This document shows positions 1 through 8,339 of a stretch of DNA of 10,374 nucleotides, in pieces (position 1 is the stretch's first letter; every line of letters begins with the position of its first letter). Source of the stretch: Canibacter zhuwentaonis (GTDB taxonomy: Bacteria > Actinomycetota > Actinomycetes > Actinomycetales > Microbacteriaceae); assembly GCF_018531125.1 (NCBI RefSeq), contig NZ_JAHDSY010000016.1. One strand, 5' to 3'. Below the pieces are notes generated by a model. It made no database searches and was not told where the DNA came from. It saw only the letters and a program-made list of their open reading frames with translations. The position numbers and the translations under genes were made by a program.

Positions 1-1050
1 AGTACAATTACTACCCACATCAACCATGTTATGCAATTCTCGTTCCCACCTGCCGTTTGCTAGCTCGTTGTATTTCAGAGTAAACATCAGAGTTTTCCTG
101 CTTGGCTGGCTACCAGGAAAAGTACACACAACATCACCCCTTACAATAACCTGTCCTTCGGTAAGCCCCACAGGTGTAAACGAGGCTTTCAACACCGTTT
201 TACGAGAAACAATTGTAAACATGGCTTGAGAGGGAGTGGCGGTGAAAGATTCTGAATGGGCAACACCACCAAGTTTGCCGATAGGAAACTCAATCACTCC
301 GTTAGCGGTAGTGGTAACCGTGTGAGACCCAATAACACCTGTTGCAGTACCCGGTATTGTAATAATCTCAAATAGACTTTGCGCCCCATCGAAACTATTG
401 TGAAAAACCTGGTAACTAGCTCTTAGCACACGCGACCGTGGATCATATTGCGTTGTAAAACCGGAAAGTTGGCACTGCAACCTGCCCGCGCCTGTGCAAT
501 CCTGCGTAAAAACGCCTCTTGTTAACGCCTCGGGTGATATTTCAAATCCTTGCGGTAGTGTAACAGCAACGTTAACTGTAACCGTATAATGATTTTCTTG
601 GCTTACCTGTTTTAATACATCGTATTTTGTTTCGTCATACCGTGTGTATACAGTGATACTAGCTTTTTCACCCGGATGGTATTCTGTTTTACCAACAACT
701 GTTTCAGTTTTAACCAATCCTTCTAAAGATACATTGCGTTTTGCTGGAGCTCGCCATCGTGAATCAGTCAAACCCTCCACGCTTGTTTCTGGTTTAACCC
801 CGCTAACATCCTGAAACGCTAATCCCGGAACGTTTGCACCAGTGTTGCCTGGCAGGCTGGTGGTAGTTGTGGTGGGTTTAACAGGTTTATCACCTGCTAC
901 TTGCAGCATGGTGTTTTGCCCGGTCGCAACACCCACCCCAACGGTTTGCCCTGTTTGCGCGCTAGCTAGTGTGCTGAACACCAGCACCAGTGTGAGAATG
1001 TTTGAAACAACACCCCGTGCCTGCAACAGCAAAGAAACCACACCAGTCAA
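1..1050 (-). CDS. Secreted adhesin-like surface protein, copy A (3' end outside window)
   Basis: Open frame of 350 codons running off the left edge, so the C-terminus is not seen. The chosen start is TTG at 1050-1048, 5 nt after GGAGG (1060-1056); an in-frame GTG at 1041 is the alternative. The N-terminus is a signal peptide: a short polar stretch, a hydrophobic core (ILTLVLVFSTLASA) and a likely cut after ASA, before QTGQ. A Thr/Pro-rich stretch follows, then a region unlike the other copies (about residues 87-130), then a beta-rich domain and the start of a Cys-bearing domain (GDVVC, then GSNC at the edge) that resembles DUF5979. The part after about residue 240 closely matches copy D, while the signal region matches copy F. 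It probably encodes a pilus- or wall-associated adhesin; binding partner unknown. It and F are the only adhesin copies here with an export signal, so A is a candidate expressed gene. Confidence 0.8.
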   Translation of the reverse strand, partial: MTGVVSLLLQARGVVSNILTLVLVFSTLASAQTGQTVGVGVATGQNTMLQVAGDKPVKPTTTTTSLPGNTGANVPGLAFQDVSGVKPETSVEGLTDSRWRAPAKRNVSLEGLVKTETVVGKTEYHPGEKASITVYTRYDETKYDVLKQVSQENHYTVTVNVAVTLPQGFEISPEALTRGVFTQDCTGAGRLQCQLSGFTTQYDPRSRVLRASYQVFHNSFDGAQSLFEIITIPGTATGVIGSHTVTTTANGVIEFPIGKLGGVAHSESFTATPSQAMFTIVSRKTVLKASFTPVGLTEGQVIVRGDVVCTFPGSQPSRKTLMFTLKYNELANGRWERELHNMVDVGSNCT

Positions 1051-1055
1051 AACAA

Positions 1056-1060
1056 CCTCC
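1056..1060 (-). promoter_or_regulatory. Shine-Dalgarno GGAGG of copy A
   Basis: On the - strand GGAGG lies 5 nt before TTG at 1050, in the frame that gives the signal peptide. It decides the non-ATG start; the other in-frame candidate, GTG at 1041, would be 14 nt away. Copy F has no equivalent site in its leader. Confidence 0.55.
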
Positions 1061-1123
1061 AAACAAACACCCCTAAACCCCCTAATTAAGAGCTTCAGAC
1101 CCTAGCATCCAAAATAAACCACC

Positions 1124-1158
1124 ATTAAAACTACCCCCCCCCCCCCCGGAAAAGTCAA
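1124..1158 (-). promoter_or_regulatory. Candidate phase-variable promoter with a G14 spacer
   Basis: Read on the - strand: TTGACT (1158-1153) is a good -35 box. It is followed by TTTCC, 14 G and then TAGTTTTAAT (1133-1124). With TAGTTT as the -10 box the spacer is 19 nt; with TTTAAT (5 of 6 to consensus) it is 23 nt. The predicted transcript would begin around 1117, giving a leader of about 65 nt before the TTG start of copy A. A change in G-run length would change box spacing, as known for Neisseria porA and fetA promoters. The boxes are judged by eye and the -10 assignment is uncertain. Confidence 0.4.
1134..1147 (-). repeat. Homopolymer tract, C14 (+) / G14 (-)
   Basis: Fourteen consecutive C on the + strand, 84 nt upstream of the copy A start codon. 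It is the longest homopolymer in the window and is absent from the related leader in front of copy F. Runs of this length normally slip during replication, so length heterogeneity is expected in a population. Bifidobacterial pilus loci are known to use poly-G tracts for phase variation, though usually inside the tip-adhesin gene. Confidence 0.9.
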
Positions 1159-1376
1159 ACCAAACAACCCACCACACACCACCAACACCCGCACCAAACC
1201 CACTAAAACAAAACCCCCCAATACACACAAACAGCAAAATAAACACTAAACCGACACAAAACCACACCGTATAAAGTTTTAACTCCACGAAAACTAAACC
1301 CCGAAAGAAACCTTTTAACACCAAAGAACCATGCAATACAGACAGTTTCAACCTATTAGTGAGTATAGGAAGTTTG

Positions 1377-3836
1377 TTAATGTTGTATAGTGTTTTTGTT
1401 TGCGGTGAGTTTTCGTTTCCTGTGTACTATAGCAACGGCTGCTATTCCAGCTGTTATGAGTATTCCACCGGTTGTTAGCATGATTGTTTGGCCTTGTGCG
1501 CCGGTTAGAGGAAGCGCGGGAACAGCGGCTTTGCTGTTGTAGACAGTTACTGTTGCAGGGTTAGCTAGAGTGTTATCTTCACCCACGGTAACCGGGAAAC
1601 ACATTGTGTTAAGCACGTATCCGGTTGGGGCTTTAATTTCTTTTATGCTGTATTTGCCGGCTTTAACCGCAATGGGTGAAACGAGTTTACCTGAGTCACC
1701 AGTTACAAGCATTTCTTTCAGGTCTACTTTAGTTGTGCAGGTTTCGTCTTTGTAGAGTTCGAAGGTTGCGTCTGATATTGCGGTTGTGGTGTCTTTAACA
1801 TATTTTTGTATATCAAAGTACCCGTAGATGAGGGTTGGTGCACCACCCGGACCACCACCCTGTCCTGGGTCTGGGGTTGACTGTGTGGTATCCCCGCCAC
1901 CAGAGGTTTTGATTCTAACTTTGGCGGTGTTTACAATCACACCGGGTTTATTAATTTTGGTTGTGATTGTGAATGTAACAGTTTCACCTCCTGTGAGGGT
2001 TGTTGTGTCATCTAAGTGACCTGCTAGGGTTCGGTTTCCATCACCCGTGGATGTAACGGTTACATTAACCTCACGGCCGTCAACTTGCGCGGTAGTGGGT
2101 GCAACGTATTCTAGGCCTTCCTGTAGCTGGTCTGTGAAGCTTACTTCTGTGAATGTTTCGCCTTGTTGGAGTTCTGGTAGTGTTTGTGTGATAGTCCAGG
2201 TGACACTGTCACCGATTTTTATAGCGTTTGTATCGTCTAGGGTTTTAGTTGGTTTAGCGCTAACAGTGTTTTTTGGGTAGACGTGTACGTTATAGTTCCA
2301 CGTGTTGTTGCCGTTTGGGTGGGGTACGGTAACAATAAAAGGCGCAGCCTTTTTAACCACATTATCGGGCGCATTGGTTTCTGTAACCAGATAAGCACCA
2401 ATATCAAGATTATCGAATGTGGCTTCCCCGTTAAGGTTTGTTGTTTTAATAGTTTCAAACCCCGCTACTACCCTGTTTTTAGCATCGTCAACGGTTAGGG
2501 TTTTAAGCATCATCCAGTCGGTGTTTTGTGTGAGATTAAGATTGAGTTTTTGAATCTTAAACACTACCCCAGCAATCGCAACCCCCGCAGGGGCGGGGTT
2601 TTCAGGTTGTCCTGTGCCGGGACGGCCTTGAGGGGTTTGCTGTTTGTGTTTGCGCACAATGGTTGTTTCGGTGGATACTTCGACTGGTATTTTTTCAACC
2701 TCCAGCCGTATTGTGCTGGTGCGTGAGCTGGTGATGTTTGATTCTGTTTGGGTGATCCGGTCGGGTGTTTTCCATCTCCAGCCGGCAGAAACCATACCCT
2801 TGCTAACAGTCACAACACAGTCGCTGCCATTCTCAACCATGTTATGCAAAACCTTATCAGGCCACTTGTTACCTACCCGTTCACTGTATTTCAGAGTAAA
2901 CCTAAGATTAGTACGCCTGTCCCCTTGTCCACCAGGGTTGATGCATAGCACTTCACCTGTCACCACCACGGTAACATCATTGGGTACATTCCCTACGGAG
3001 GTGAACGTGGCTGTTAGCGTGGTTTTACGGGGAACAATCTGAAACACCGCTTGAGAGGGAGTGGCGGTGAAATATTCTCGCGCATCTTGAGCACGAGAAT
3101 AAGTTTTAAAGTCAATGTAACTGAAATCTAAAACCCCATCAGCGGTAGTGGTGACCGTATAAAGCGTGTTGGGTGTGCCTGTGGCTGTTCCTGTTATGTT
3201 AAGTTGTTCGTCAAACAGTTGTAACGAGTCAAAGTTCTTGTAGTGTTTGTTGGGGATTGGGAAACTACCAGTTAGCGTGCGTGACTGTGTGTTGTAGTTC
3301 CATTGGAAACCATCTTGTGTGCATTGCCTTTGGTTTGTGCAGTCTCTTGTGAAGGGGCCTCTGGTGAGTGTTTCATTTGAGATTGTAAACCCGGTGGGTA
3401 GTTGAACATTGAAGTTAATTTTAACAGTATACGAATCCTGGTTGGATTGAATGTACTGCACCTCCTGATACGCCGTATTGTTATACCTGAATGACACTTG
3501 GATGCTGGCTGCTTCACCGGGATAGTATTGTTGTTTGTTGGTTGTTGTTGTGGTTGTGACTAGATCTGTGATGGTGGTGCGGTTTATTCCGGCTGGTGGT
3601 TGTGTAGTGTGTGGGGGGTTTGTTGCTGGTTTGGTTTTGCTTGTGTTGTTTGCACTAGTGTTGCCTGGTTGTAGGCTTGTGGTAGTTGTGGTGGGTTTAA
3701 CAGGTTTATCACCTGCTACTTGCAGCAGCGTGTTTTGCCCTGTTGCAACACCCACCCCAACGGTTTGCCCTGTTTGATAAACCACCCGGGTCACCACCCG
3801 GAATGGGTGTGACTGCGCCGGGTGATATTGACGCAA
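1377..3836 (-). CDS. Chimeric adhesin/backbone-pilin protein with LPLTG anchor, copy B
   Basis: 819-residue frame. Residues 1-20 come from junction sequence (start TTG at 3836), not a signal peptide. Residues 21-392 are the adhesin module: QTGQTV start, Thr/Asn/Pro linker, beta domain and a Cys-pair domain (GEVLC, GSDC, then GWRWK). Residues 393-819 are a sortase-type pilin body. They hold an N-terminal domain ending in the pilin motif WNYNVHVYPK (residues 513-522, Lys522 the expected polymerisation lysine), a D2-like domain (KIGDSVTWTI to VNTAKV), a Gly/Pro linker, and a SpaA-like domain with an E-box (KYSIKEIKAPTGY, Glu733). LPLTG follows at 775-779, then a membrane span and the tail HRKRK. 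The adhesin and pilin parts meet at IVRKHKQQ, where intact-type pilin heads read GSIIVHKHKQQ. Without a signal peptide it is probably not exported as it stands; it may be a silent cassette or one state of an invertible locus. Confidence 0.75.
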   Translation of the reverse strand: MRQYHPAQSHPFRVVTRVVYQTGQTVGVGVATGQNTLLQVAGDKPVKPTTTTTSLQPGNTSANNTSKTKPATNPPHTTQPPAGINRTTITDLVTTTTTTNKQQYYPGEAASIQVSFRYNNTAYQEVQYIQSNQDSYTVKINFNVQLPTGFTISNETLTRGPFTRDCTNQRQCTQDGFQWNYNTQSRTLTGSFPIPNKHYKNFDSLQLFDEQLNITGTATGTPNTLYTVTTTADGVLDFSYIDFKTYSRAQDAREYFTATPSQAVFQIVPRKTTLTATFTSVGNVPNDVTVVVTGEVLCINPGGQGDRRTNLRFTLKYSERVGNKWPDKVLHNMVENGSDCVVTVSKGMVSAGWRWKTPDRITQTESNITSSRTSTIRLEVEKIPVEVSTETTIVRKHKQQTPQGRPGTGQPENPAPAGVAIAGVVFKIQKLNLNLTQNTDWMMLKTLTVDDAKNRVVAGFETIKTTNLNGEATFDNLDIGAYLVTETNAPDNVVKKAAPFIVTVPHPNGNNTWNYNVHVYPKNTVSAKPTKTLDDTNAIKIGDSVTWTITQTLPELQQGETFTEVSFTDQLQEGLEYVAPTTAQVDGREVNVTVTSTGDGNRTLAGHLDDTTTLTGGETVTFTITTKINKPGVIVNTAKVRIKTSGGGDTTQSTPDPGQGGGPGGAPTLIYGYFDIQKYVKDTTTAISDATFELYKDETCTTKVDLKEMLVTGDSGKLVSPIAVKAGKYSIKEIKAPTGYVLNTMCFPVTVGEDNTLANPATVTVYNSKAAVPALPLTGAQGQTIMLTTGGILITAGIAAVAIVHRKRKLTANKNTIQH
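1500..1514 (-). other. LPLTG sortase-sorting motif of copy B
   Basis: Encodes LPLTG, followed by about 20 mostly hydrophobic residues and a basic tail ending in KRK: the classic cell-wall sorting signal. It is the only such motif in the window, because pilin bodies C, D and E all stop short of it. Confidence 0.9.
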
Positions 3837-4688
3837 ACCAGCAGGGTTCGATTATTGTGCACAAACACAAACAGCAAACCCTTCAAGGCAACCCCGGCAC
3901 AGGACAAATTGAAAACCCCGCCCCTGCGGGGGTTTCAATTGCTGGGGTAGTGTTTAAGATTCAAAAACTTGATCTTGATCTCACACAAAACACCGGCTGG
4001 GATATGCTTAAAACCCTAACCCCGGACGCTGCCAAGAACAGGGTAGCAGGGCCTGAAACTACCCGAACAACAGACGATAACGGGGAAGCCAGATTCAGTG
4101 ATCTTGATATTGGTGCTTATCTGGTTACAGAAACCAATGCTCCTGCTGGTGTGGTTAAAAAGGCTGCGCCTTTTATTGTTACCGTACCCCACCCAAACGG
4201 CAACGCGTGGAACTATAACGTACACGTCTACCCAAAAAACACTGTTAGCGATAAACCATCTAAAACCCTAGACGATACAGGTGCTACAAAAATCGGTGAC
4301 AGTGTCACCTGGACTATCACACAAGTACTACCAGAACTCCAAAATGGTGAAAGATTCACAGAGGTAAGCTTCACAGACCAGCTACAGGAAGGCCTAGAAT
4401 ACGTTGCACCCGCTACCGCGCAAGTTGACGGCCGTGAGGTTAATGTAACCGTTACCGCCACAGGAAACGGAAACCGAACCCTAACAGGTCAGTTAGAAGA
4501 CACAACAACCCTCACAGGAGGTCAGACTGTTACATTCACAATCACAACCAAAGTAAACGATCCCGGGAAGATTGTAAACACCGCTAACGTTAGAATCAAA
4601 ACCTCTGGTGGCGGGGATACCACACAGTCAACCCCAGACCCTATGCCGGGTGGTGGTCCAGGTGGTGGTCCGGGTGGTGCACCAAACA
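1883..4688. repeat. Duplicated block, copy 1 (counterpart 6476-9231)
   Basis: The order pilin body (-), adhesin module (-), head-to-head junction, pilin body to linker (+) is present here and again at 6476-9231, in the same orientation. The two are about 2.8 kb each. They differ by scattered substitutions, a few small indels and at least one large replaced stretch in the adhesin middle, so they are diverged paralogues rather than identical copies. Confidence 0.75.
3777..3816. other. Head-to-head junction 1 (adhesin B / pilin C)
   Basis: On the - strand a Gly/Pro-linker remnant (CCGGGTGGTGACCCGGGTGG) runs into CAAACAGGGCAAACC, the codons just after the signal-peptide cut of an adhesin module. 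On the + strand the sequence turns into the head of a pilin (VTAPGDIDANQQGS). The linker's native Gly-Gly frame is offset from the adhesin frame. The same structure, with several base differences, recurs at 8340-8380. Confidence 0.7.
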
Positions 4689-4753
4689 GGTCAAACAGTT
4701 TGGGTGGGTGTTGCAACCGAGCAAAACACCATGCTGCAACAAGTAGCAGGTGA
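3803..4753 (+). pseudogene. Backbone pilin fragment C (no signal peptide, no anchor)
   Basis: From ATG at 3803 the frame reads MGVTAPGDIDANQQGSII, the kind of mature N-terminus usual for actinobacterial SpaH/FimA-type major pilins. It continues through the N-terminal pilin domain to WNYNVHVYPK (Lys codon 4235-4237), the D2-like domain and a Gly/Pro linker of three GGGP-like units. Pilin homology stops at about 4688. The frame then runs out of phase into adhesin copy C' and stops at 4751-4753. The SpaA-like C-terminal domain and LPXTG are missing, and the signal peptide is replaced by an inverted adhesin start. The body is about 830 bp of near-identical inverted repeat to that of copy B. I call it a silent cassette or remnant; it could become part of a complete gene by recombination. 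Confidence 0.75.
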
Positions 4754-4911
4754 TAAACCTGTTAAACCCACCACAACTACCACCAGCCTACAACCAAACA
4801 ACACTGGTGCAAACAACACAAACAAAACCAAACCAGCAACAAACCCCCCACACACTACACAACTACCAGCCGGAATAAACCGCACCACCATCATCGCGGA
4901 TCTAGTCACAA

Positions 4912-4945
4912 CAACAAACAACAAACAACAAACAACAAACAACAA
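4912..4945 (+). repeat. Heptanucleotide tandem repeat (CAACAAA), 4 full copies plus 6 nt
   Basis: Four perfect CAACAAA units (4912-4939) plus CAACAA. The unit is not a multiple of three, so each gain or loss shifts frame. The linker frame (codon boundary at 4908) and the downstream adhesin frame (codon at 4946) are 38 nt apart. One added unit (45 nt) or two lost units (24 nt) would join them. The matching place in copy B has about two units and is in frame; copies D and F have a shorter ACAACAACAAACAAAAC version. Confidence 0.85.
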
Positions 4946-5222
4946 TACCATCCCAATGAAGCAGCTAGCATCCAAGTGTCATTCCGGTATAACGAGGTGG
5001 AATATCCGATGGTTCAGGATATACAATCCGCCCAGGACTTTTATACTGCTGTTGTTAATTTTACTGTGCAACTACCCACCGGGTTTACAATCTCACCAGA
5101 AACACTCAACAAAGGCCCCTTCACAAGAGACTGCACAAACCAAAGGCAATGCACACAAGATGGTTTCCAATGGAACTACAACACACAGTCACGCACGCTC
5201 ACAGGTAGTTTCCCCACACCCA

Positions 5223-5231
5223 CCCCCCCCC
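5223..5231 (+). repeat. C9 tract inside adhesin copy C'
   Basis: Nine C within the codons for TPTPPH. At the same place copy F reads ACCCGCCAC (TRH), with no long run. The tract is in frame now and encodes one more codon than F. Slippage here would be a second way to switch this reading frame off. Confidence 0.6.
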
Positions 5232-6475
5232 ACTATAAGTACGGCGGTGAGTACCAGCTTTTTGAGGAACTTAACATAACAGGAACAGTAACAGGCACAC
5301 CCAACACATCCCACACAGTTACCACTACCGCTGACGGGGTTTTAGATTTTACCTACATCGACAAAACCAATTCCCGTGCTTATGATGTGCAAGAACCTTT
5401 CACCGCTATTCCATCAGAAGCGGTGTTTCGGATTGTACCCCGTAAAACCACGCTAACAGCCACGTTCACCTCCGTAGGGAATGTACCCAATGATGTTACC
5501 GTGGTGGTGACAGGTGAAGTACTATGCATCAACCCTAGCGTGCAAGGGGACAGGCGTCCTTTCATGTTTACTCTAAAACACAACCAGCTAGTAGGCGGCA
5601 AATGGGATAGGGTGTTGCATGACATGGTTGATGCGGGTAGTAATTGTACGATAACTCTTAACAAGGGTATGGTTTCTGCTGGTTGGAGATGGAAAACACC
5701 CGACCGGATCACCCAAACAGAACAAAACATCACCAGCCCACGCACCAGCACAATACCGCTGCAGGTTGAAAAAATACCAATCGAAGTATCAACCGAAACA
5801 ACCACCCCCACCCCAACAGTAGCCGCAGGCCAACCAGTACAGGTAATATCAACAATCAAAGCCAGCGGCTATGAAGCACGTAACATCCCCGTCACAATCC
5901 AACTACCAAAGGACGGGTTTGTAAAAACAAACGCTACAGACACACCAGCTTGCCAGGCCACAGGGCGTGGTGCTCGCTGCCCTGCCCAGTGGGTGTACAA
6001 CGCAAACAGTCACACGGTAACAGCAACCATACCGGTCATTCCAGCCGGAGGCAGCATTAAAGTAACCGTTACAGGCAAAGCAGGGTTTTTCGATGCTAAC
6101 AGGCGTAGTTTCACTGCAACCACTAGCGCAACGTTTACAGACGCTAACCAGGGGAATAACACTTCAAGAGCAAGTTTTAATGTCACAAACAAAAGGGTCA
6201 CAGTCTCACTCATTGTAAAACCCGAAGGAGAACACCCCACTAGTGGTGTTGTGACCGTGACGGGTAGTATCAACTGTGTTACCCCGTTTCAACATAACGC
6301 TACGTTCACGTACAGGCTCAACTATGCTCGGCTTGTTAACGGCGCAGGAGCGCCCCAAGTTATACATCAAATAGTATGGGCTGGAAGCAACTGCACAGTA
6401 ACAGTACGCAACACAACAGCCCCTGATGGTTGGGAGTTTAAGGGAGCAACCCAGTCGACGTATCAGCTACAACAG

Positions 6476-6485
6476 GTGTGGTATC
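6476..6485. other. Inverted junction between adhesin C' (+) and pilin D (-)
   Basis: GTGTGGTATC here is also the antisense of the GATACCACAC that begins the Gly/Pro-linker region in pilin bodies (for example 1883-1892 in copy B). The + strand adhesin frame loses homology just before it, and the - strand pilin D just after its GGDTT codons. This fits end joining at short homology. Confidence 0.55.
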
Positions 6486-8339
6486 TCCTCCATTAGAGGT
6501 TGTGATTCTAACGTTGGCGGTGTTTACAATCTTCCCAGGGGTGTTTACTGTGGTTGTGATTTTGAATGTAACAGTTTCACCTCCTGTGAGGGTTGTTGTG
6601 TCATCTAAGTGACCTGCTAGGGTTCGGTTTCCATCACCCGTGGATGTAACGGTTACATTAACCTCACGGCCGTCAACTTGCGCGGTAGTGGGTGCAACGT
6701 ATTCTAGGCCTTCCTGTAGCTGGTCTGTGAAGCTTACCTCTGTGAATGTTTCGCCTTGTTGGAGTTCTGGTAGTGTTTGTGTGATAGTCCAGGTGACTTT
6801 GTCACCGAGTTTTGTGGCACCTGTATCGTCTAGGGTTTTAGATGGTTTAGCGCTAACAGTGTTTTTTGGGTAGACGTGTACGTTATAGTTCCACGTGTTG
6901 TTGCCGTTTGGGTGGGGGATGGTAACAATAAAAGGCGCAGCCTTTTTAACCACATTATCGGGAGCATTGGTTTCTGTAACCAGATAAGCACCAACAGCTA
7001 GATTATCGAATCTGGCTTCCCCGTTATCGTTTGTTGTTCGGGTAGCTTCAAACCCTACTAGCCTGTTTTTAGCAGCGTCCGGGGTTAGGGTTTTAAGCAT
7101 ATCCCAGTCGTTGTTTTGTGTGAGATCAAGGTTGAGTTTTTGAATCTTAAACTCTACCCCAGCAATCGCATCCCCCGCAGGGGTTTCAGGTTGGCCTGTG
7201 CCGGGGCGGCCTTGAGGGGTTTGTTGTTTGTGTTTGCGCACAATGGTTGTTTCGGTGGATACTTCGACTGGTATTTTTTCAACCTCCAGCCGTATTGTGG
7301 CGGTGCGTGGTATGGTGATGTTTGATTCTGTTACCACAATAGGTGTATTCGTTTTCCATCTCCAACCAGCAGAAACCATACCCTTGTTAAGAGTCACAGT
7401 ACAATTACTACCCACATCAACCATGTCATGCAACGATCGATCCCATTTACCGTTTACCCGTTCACTGTATTTCAGAGTAAACATAATATTACGCTTAGTC
7501 TGTTGCCCACGAACAGTACACGTAACATCACCCCTTACAACAACCTGTCCTTCGGTAAGCCCCACAGGTGTAAACGAAGCCTTCAACACCGTTTTACGAG
7601 AAACAACCCGAAACATGGCTTGAGAAGCAACAGCGGTGAAAGGTTCTGAAGTGGCAGCACCACCAAGTTTGCCGATAGGAAACTGAATCACTCCGTCAGC
7701 GGTAGTCCTAACCGTGTGAGACCCGATATGGTTTGTTGCAGTACCTTTTATTAGAACAGTGTCATCAAACAACTGTGCCGCGCCGTCGTCCTTACTGTGA
7801 TAAGAACTTAAACTACCAGTTAGCGTACGTGACTGTTGGTTATAGTTCCATTGAAAACCAGACAATGTGCAAGCAAGCTGATTTGTGCAGTCTCTTGTGA
7901 AGGGGCCTCTGGTTAGTGTTTCTGGTGAGATTGTAAACCCGGTGGGTAGTTGAACATTGAAGTTAATTTTAACAGTATACGAATCCTGATTGGATTGAAT
8001 ATCCTGCACCTCCTGGTATGCCGCATCGTTGTAGCTGAATGACACTTGGATGCTAGCTGCTTCACCGGGATAGTATTCTGTTTTGTTTGTTGTTGTGGTG
8101 GTTTTAACTAGGTCTGGTATAAATGCAGTGCGGTTTACCCCGGCTGGCAGTTGTGAAATATGTGGGGGTTTTGTGTTTGTTGCTGGTTTGGTTTTGCTTG
8201 TGTTGTTTGCACCAGTGTTGTTTGGTTGTAGGCTGGTGGTAGTTGTGGTGGGTTTAACAGGTTTACCACCTGCTACTTGTTGCAGCATGGTGTTTTGCCC
8301 GGTCGCAACACCCACCCCAGCAACGGTTTGCCCTGTTTG

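Larger units (their letters stand above)
1051..1376. other. Intergenic leader of copy A, related to the leader of copy F
   Basis: No convincing gene lies here. The - strand is G/T-rich and open in one frame, but that reading crosses the G14 run and shows no domain, so I treat it as non-coding. The - strand stretch at about 1235-1165 (starting TTTGTGTGTATTGGGG, then GTTTTAGTGGGTTTGG) matches the + strand at about 9545-9607 before copy F, so the leader was duplicated with the gene. A second match, GGTTTGACTNTCCGGGG, is at about 1161-1145 (-) and about 9500-9516 (+), but in the opposite order relative to the first. A 5-bp hairpin after copy B (1352-1369) has no T-run and is not called a terminator. 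Confidence 0.55.
1828..4688. repeat. Inverted repeats: pilin bodies 1828-2660 (-) and 3852-4688 (+)
   Basis: The pilin bodies of B and C are inverted repeats of about 830 bp with long near-identical stretches. They flank 1.2 kb (2661-3851) holding the adhesin module and the pilin head. An equivalent pair in the second block is 6480-7244 (-) and 8418-9190 (+). Homologous recombination within a pair would flip the segment between them. Confidence 0.7.
4683..6496 (+). pseudogene. Adhesin module copy C', frameshifted at a heptanucleotide repeat
   Basis: The copy starts at QTGQTV (4683) directly after the pilin C linker, with no signal peptide or obvious start. The Thr/Asn/Pro linker is read in one frame up to about 4910. 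The rest, from YHPNEAAS (4946), is in another, and the (CAACAAA)n tract lies between. The downstream part holds the beta domain and first Cys-pair domain (GEVLC, GSNC, GWRWK, to about 5780). It then holds a second module seen nowhere else in the window: a DUF11/CARDB-like beta domain (AAGQPVQV, about 5800-6170) and a second Cys-pair domain (GSINC, GSNC, GWEFK, to about 6465). The frame ends at TAG 6494-6496 after running into inverted pilin D. So the native adhesin probably has tandem modules, of which B and D keep only the first. Could be a phase-off gene or a silent donor. Confidence 0.7.

Noticed and set aside
1082..1351. 89-codon open frame on the - strand in the leader of copy A
   Set aside because: It runs through the G14 tract and G/T-rich sequence, has no domain or good ribosome site, and lies where leader homology with copy F is found. 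Long frames are expected in stop-poor DNA of this composition.
1352..1369. Hairpin CCTAT/ATAGG after copy B
   Set aside because: Only 5 bp with an 8-nt loop and no T-run on either strand, so too weak to call a terminator.
5380..5859. 159-codon open frame on the - strand
   Set aside because: Antisense shadow of adhesin C'. Its sense strand has clear homology to the other four copies.
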